This document shows, one piece after another, positions 62,936 through 64,000 of a stretch of DNA of 64,000 nt. The position numbers and the translations under genes were made by a program. The first letter of the stretch is position 1, and each line of letters begins with the position of its first letter. The stretch is from Desulfovibrionaceae bacterium (GTDB lineage: Bacteria > Desulfobacterota > Desulfovibrionia > Desulfovibrionales > Desulfovibrionaceae), in assembly GCA_029011315.1 (NCBI GenBank), contig JAQXLA010000010.1, forward strand, positions 16,253 to 80,252, in the 5' to 3' direction. The notes below the pieces were generated by a model. The model was not told the DNA's origin. It saw only the letters and a program-made list of their open reading frames with translations, and made no database searches.

Positions 62936-64000
62936 TTAATTTTGCGATCTGCGAAGAAAGGCAGGGACCAGCAGAGGATCCTCATCAAAAAGAAAATCCT
63001 CAGAATGATCAGGACGTTGCGCGCGACCGTCATGATTCTCCCGAAGATACGTCGGGCGGCTGATTTCCGAATTTTCCGAATCAAACGCAAAAGCGTCTCG
63101 TCCTGCAGGAGCAATAATCTCAGACTGCGATCCAGTCTGAGACGGAGTCGAAGGCATAACAGGATTCGACTGCGATCCTCCAGCAGCTGGCGAATTCTGC
63201 ATATTCTGCTCGGCATTGCCATTTTTAGGCTGACTGACATCACCAGACACAGGCGATGAAGCATCCGATTTTGCCGCGCCAACGGTTTGAACAGCCCGCC
63301 AATCCGTTGGATGAAGATTCGGCTTTTTCGATTTGCTTCCAGCATCGATCCCCGTAGCAATAAGCGTAATGCGCAACTCATCCCCGGCATTTTCATCAAG
63401 AGCCGTACCGACGATGACATCTCCGTCACAGGCACCCAGTTTTTCTGTAATATACGACACTGCGTCGTTATATTCCAGCATGCCAAGCTCGGAGGATGCT
63501 GTTACGTTCACCAAAGCTGACTTGGCGCCTGTAATGGAAATATCCTCCAGCAACGGACAGGTTAAAACTGCTGTAGCCGCTTTGATAGCTCTGTCTTCAC
63601 CCTTGGCGGAAGCTGTGCCCATCATGGCCATTCCCTGAATACCCATGACCGTTCTGACGTCGGCAAAGTCCACATTAATGATGCCGGGTTTCGTAATCAA
63701 ATCCGAAATGCCCCGCACTGCGTTGTACAGCACATCATCCGCCATTTTCATCATAGACTGAAAAGAGGCTTTCGGATCGGCAATCTGGAGCAAACGGACA
63801 TTGGGAATCACGATCAAACTATCCACATGTTCGCGAAGTTCGGCAATTCCGCGTTCCGCCACAGATTCACGTTTTTTGCCTTCAAAGGGAAACGGCTTCG
63901 TCACGACCCCAACTGTCAGTGCTCCGGCAGCTTTCGCCGTCTGGGCGATGATCGGAGCGGCTCCTGTACCGGTGCCTCCCCCCATGCCGGCCGTCACAAA
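62936..64000 (-). CDS. ftsZ: cell division GTPase FtsZ (5' part beyond window)
   Basis: 354 codons are visible; the gene runs off the right edge and the track start at 63997 (GTG) is internal. The first visible residues are the tubulin signature region GMGGGTGTGAAP, so about 100 N-terminal residues are missing. GKKRESVAERGIAELREHVD and NVRLLQIADPKASF follow, then the C-terminal GTPase half. A Ser/Gln/Pro/Asn-rich linker of about 110 residues leads to the conserved tail LLVPAFLRRSQ, which binds FtsA/ZipA-type partners. Polymerises to the Z-ring. Terminator 22 nt downstream. Confidence 0.96.
   Translation of the reverse strand, partial: FVTAGMGGGTGTGAAPIIAQTAKAAGALTVGVVTKPFPFEGKKRESVAERGIAELREHVDSLIVIPNVRLLQIADPKASFQSMMKMADDVLYNAVRGISDLITKPGIINVDFADVRTVMGIQGMAMMGTASAKGEDRAIKAATAVLTCPLLEDISITGAKSALVNVTASSELGMLEYNDAVSYITEKLGACDGDVIVGTALDENAGDELRITLIATGIDAGSKSKKPNLHPTDWRAVQTVGAAKSDASSPVSGDVSQPKNGNAEQNMQNSPAAGGSQSNPVMPSTPSQTGSQSEIIAPAGRDAFAFDSENSEISRPTYLRENHDGRAQRPDHSEDFLFDEDPLLVPAFLRRSQN

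Overview
The window reads as a housekeeping stretch of a chromosome from a sulfate-reducer-type bacterium, most likely Desulfovibrionaceae. The evidence is the contiguous desulfoferrodoxin, rubredoxin, rubredoxin:oxygen oxidoreductase (ROO) and cytochrome bd block, an RNase J in an otherwise proteobacterial gene set (BamD, YajG, RpoH, IHF-like protein), a CobA-HemD fusion, and a TrmD fused to a second RNA methyltransferase domain. Base composition looks close to even. The genus cannot be fixed by reading alone. I see no insertion sequence, prophage, CRISPR array or rRNA. Most lines of the ORF track are shadows. Two genes running off the ends (trmD left, ftsZ right) and two tRNA genes had to be read directly.

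Layout. 1-11000 (minus): a translation run in the order thrS-infC-rpmI-rplT-pheS-pheT, then a MerR regulator, rpe, tkt and trmD. 11015-11090: tRNA-Val(GAC) with its own promoter and terminator. 11170-17330 (minus): pgsA-ftsB-TPR protein-lipoprotein, tightly coupled, then fbp-tsaD-trxA-bamD. 17470-20280 (minus): tlyA, an IHF/HU protein, an AMP-forming CoA ligase and a small unknown gene. 20348-25660 (minus): rimP-nusA-ylxR-infB behind a promoter, a structured leader and an intrinsic terminator. 25730-30190 (minus): a zinc-ribbon membrane protein, then metH-tlpA-like-argA-like. 30354-34050 (mostly plus): rpoH, tRNA-Lys(CTT), two small unknown minus-strand ORFs, a CBS-pair protein and an M23 peptidase.

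34167-38480 (plus) is the most lifestyle-specific block: desulfoferrodoxin, rubredoxin, ROO and cydAB, which together cover superoxide reduction, the electron carrier, cytoplasmic O2 reduction and membrane O2 reduction. 38590-42580 (plus): hisD-fabI-typA. 42604-48545 (minus): the proteostasis cluster tig, clpP-clpX-lon. 48692-53198 (minus): yajG-cobA/hemD-purN-MFS-small exported protein. 53329-60764 (plus): serS, der, dnaA (away from dnaN and gyrB), rplM-rpsI and RNase J. 60849-64000: a PHP phosphoesterase, a Trm112-like protein, a lipoprotein and the 3' part of ftsZ.

I did not find a clearly new multi-gene system. The items most worth a second look are regulatory or architectural: the rimP leader (attenuator or small RNA), the ATC start of infC, the terminator-like hairpin before roo, several operator-like palindromes, the acidic N-terminus of RpoH, the TrmD fusion, and the divergent dnaA placed outside a recognisable origin context.
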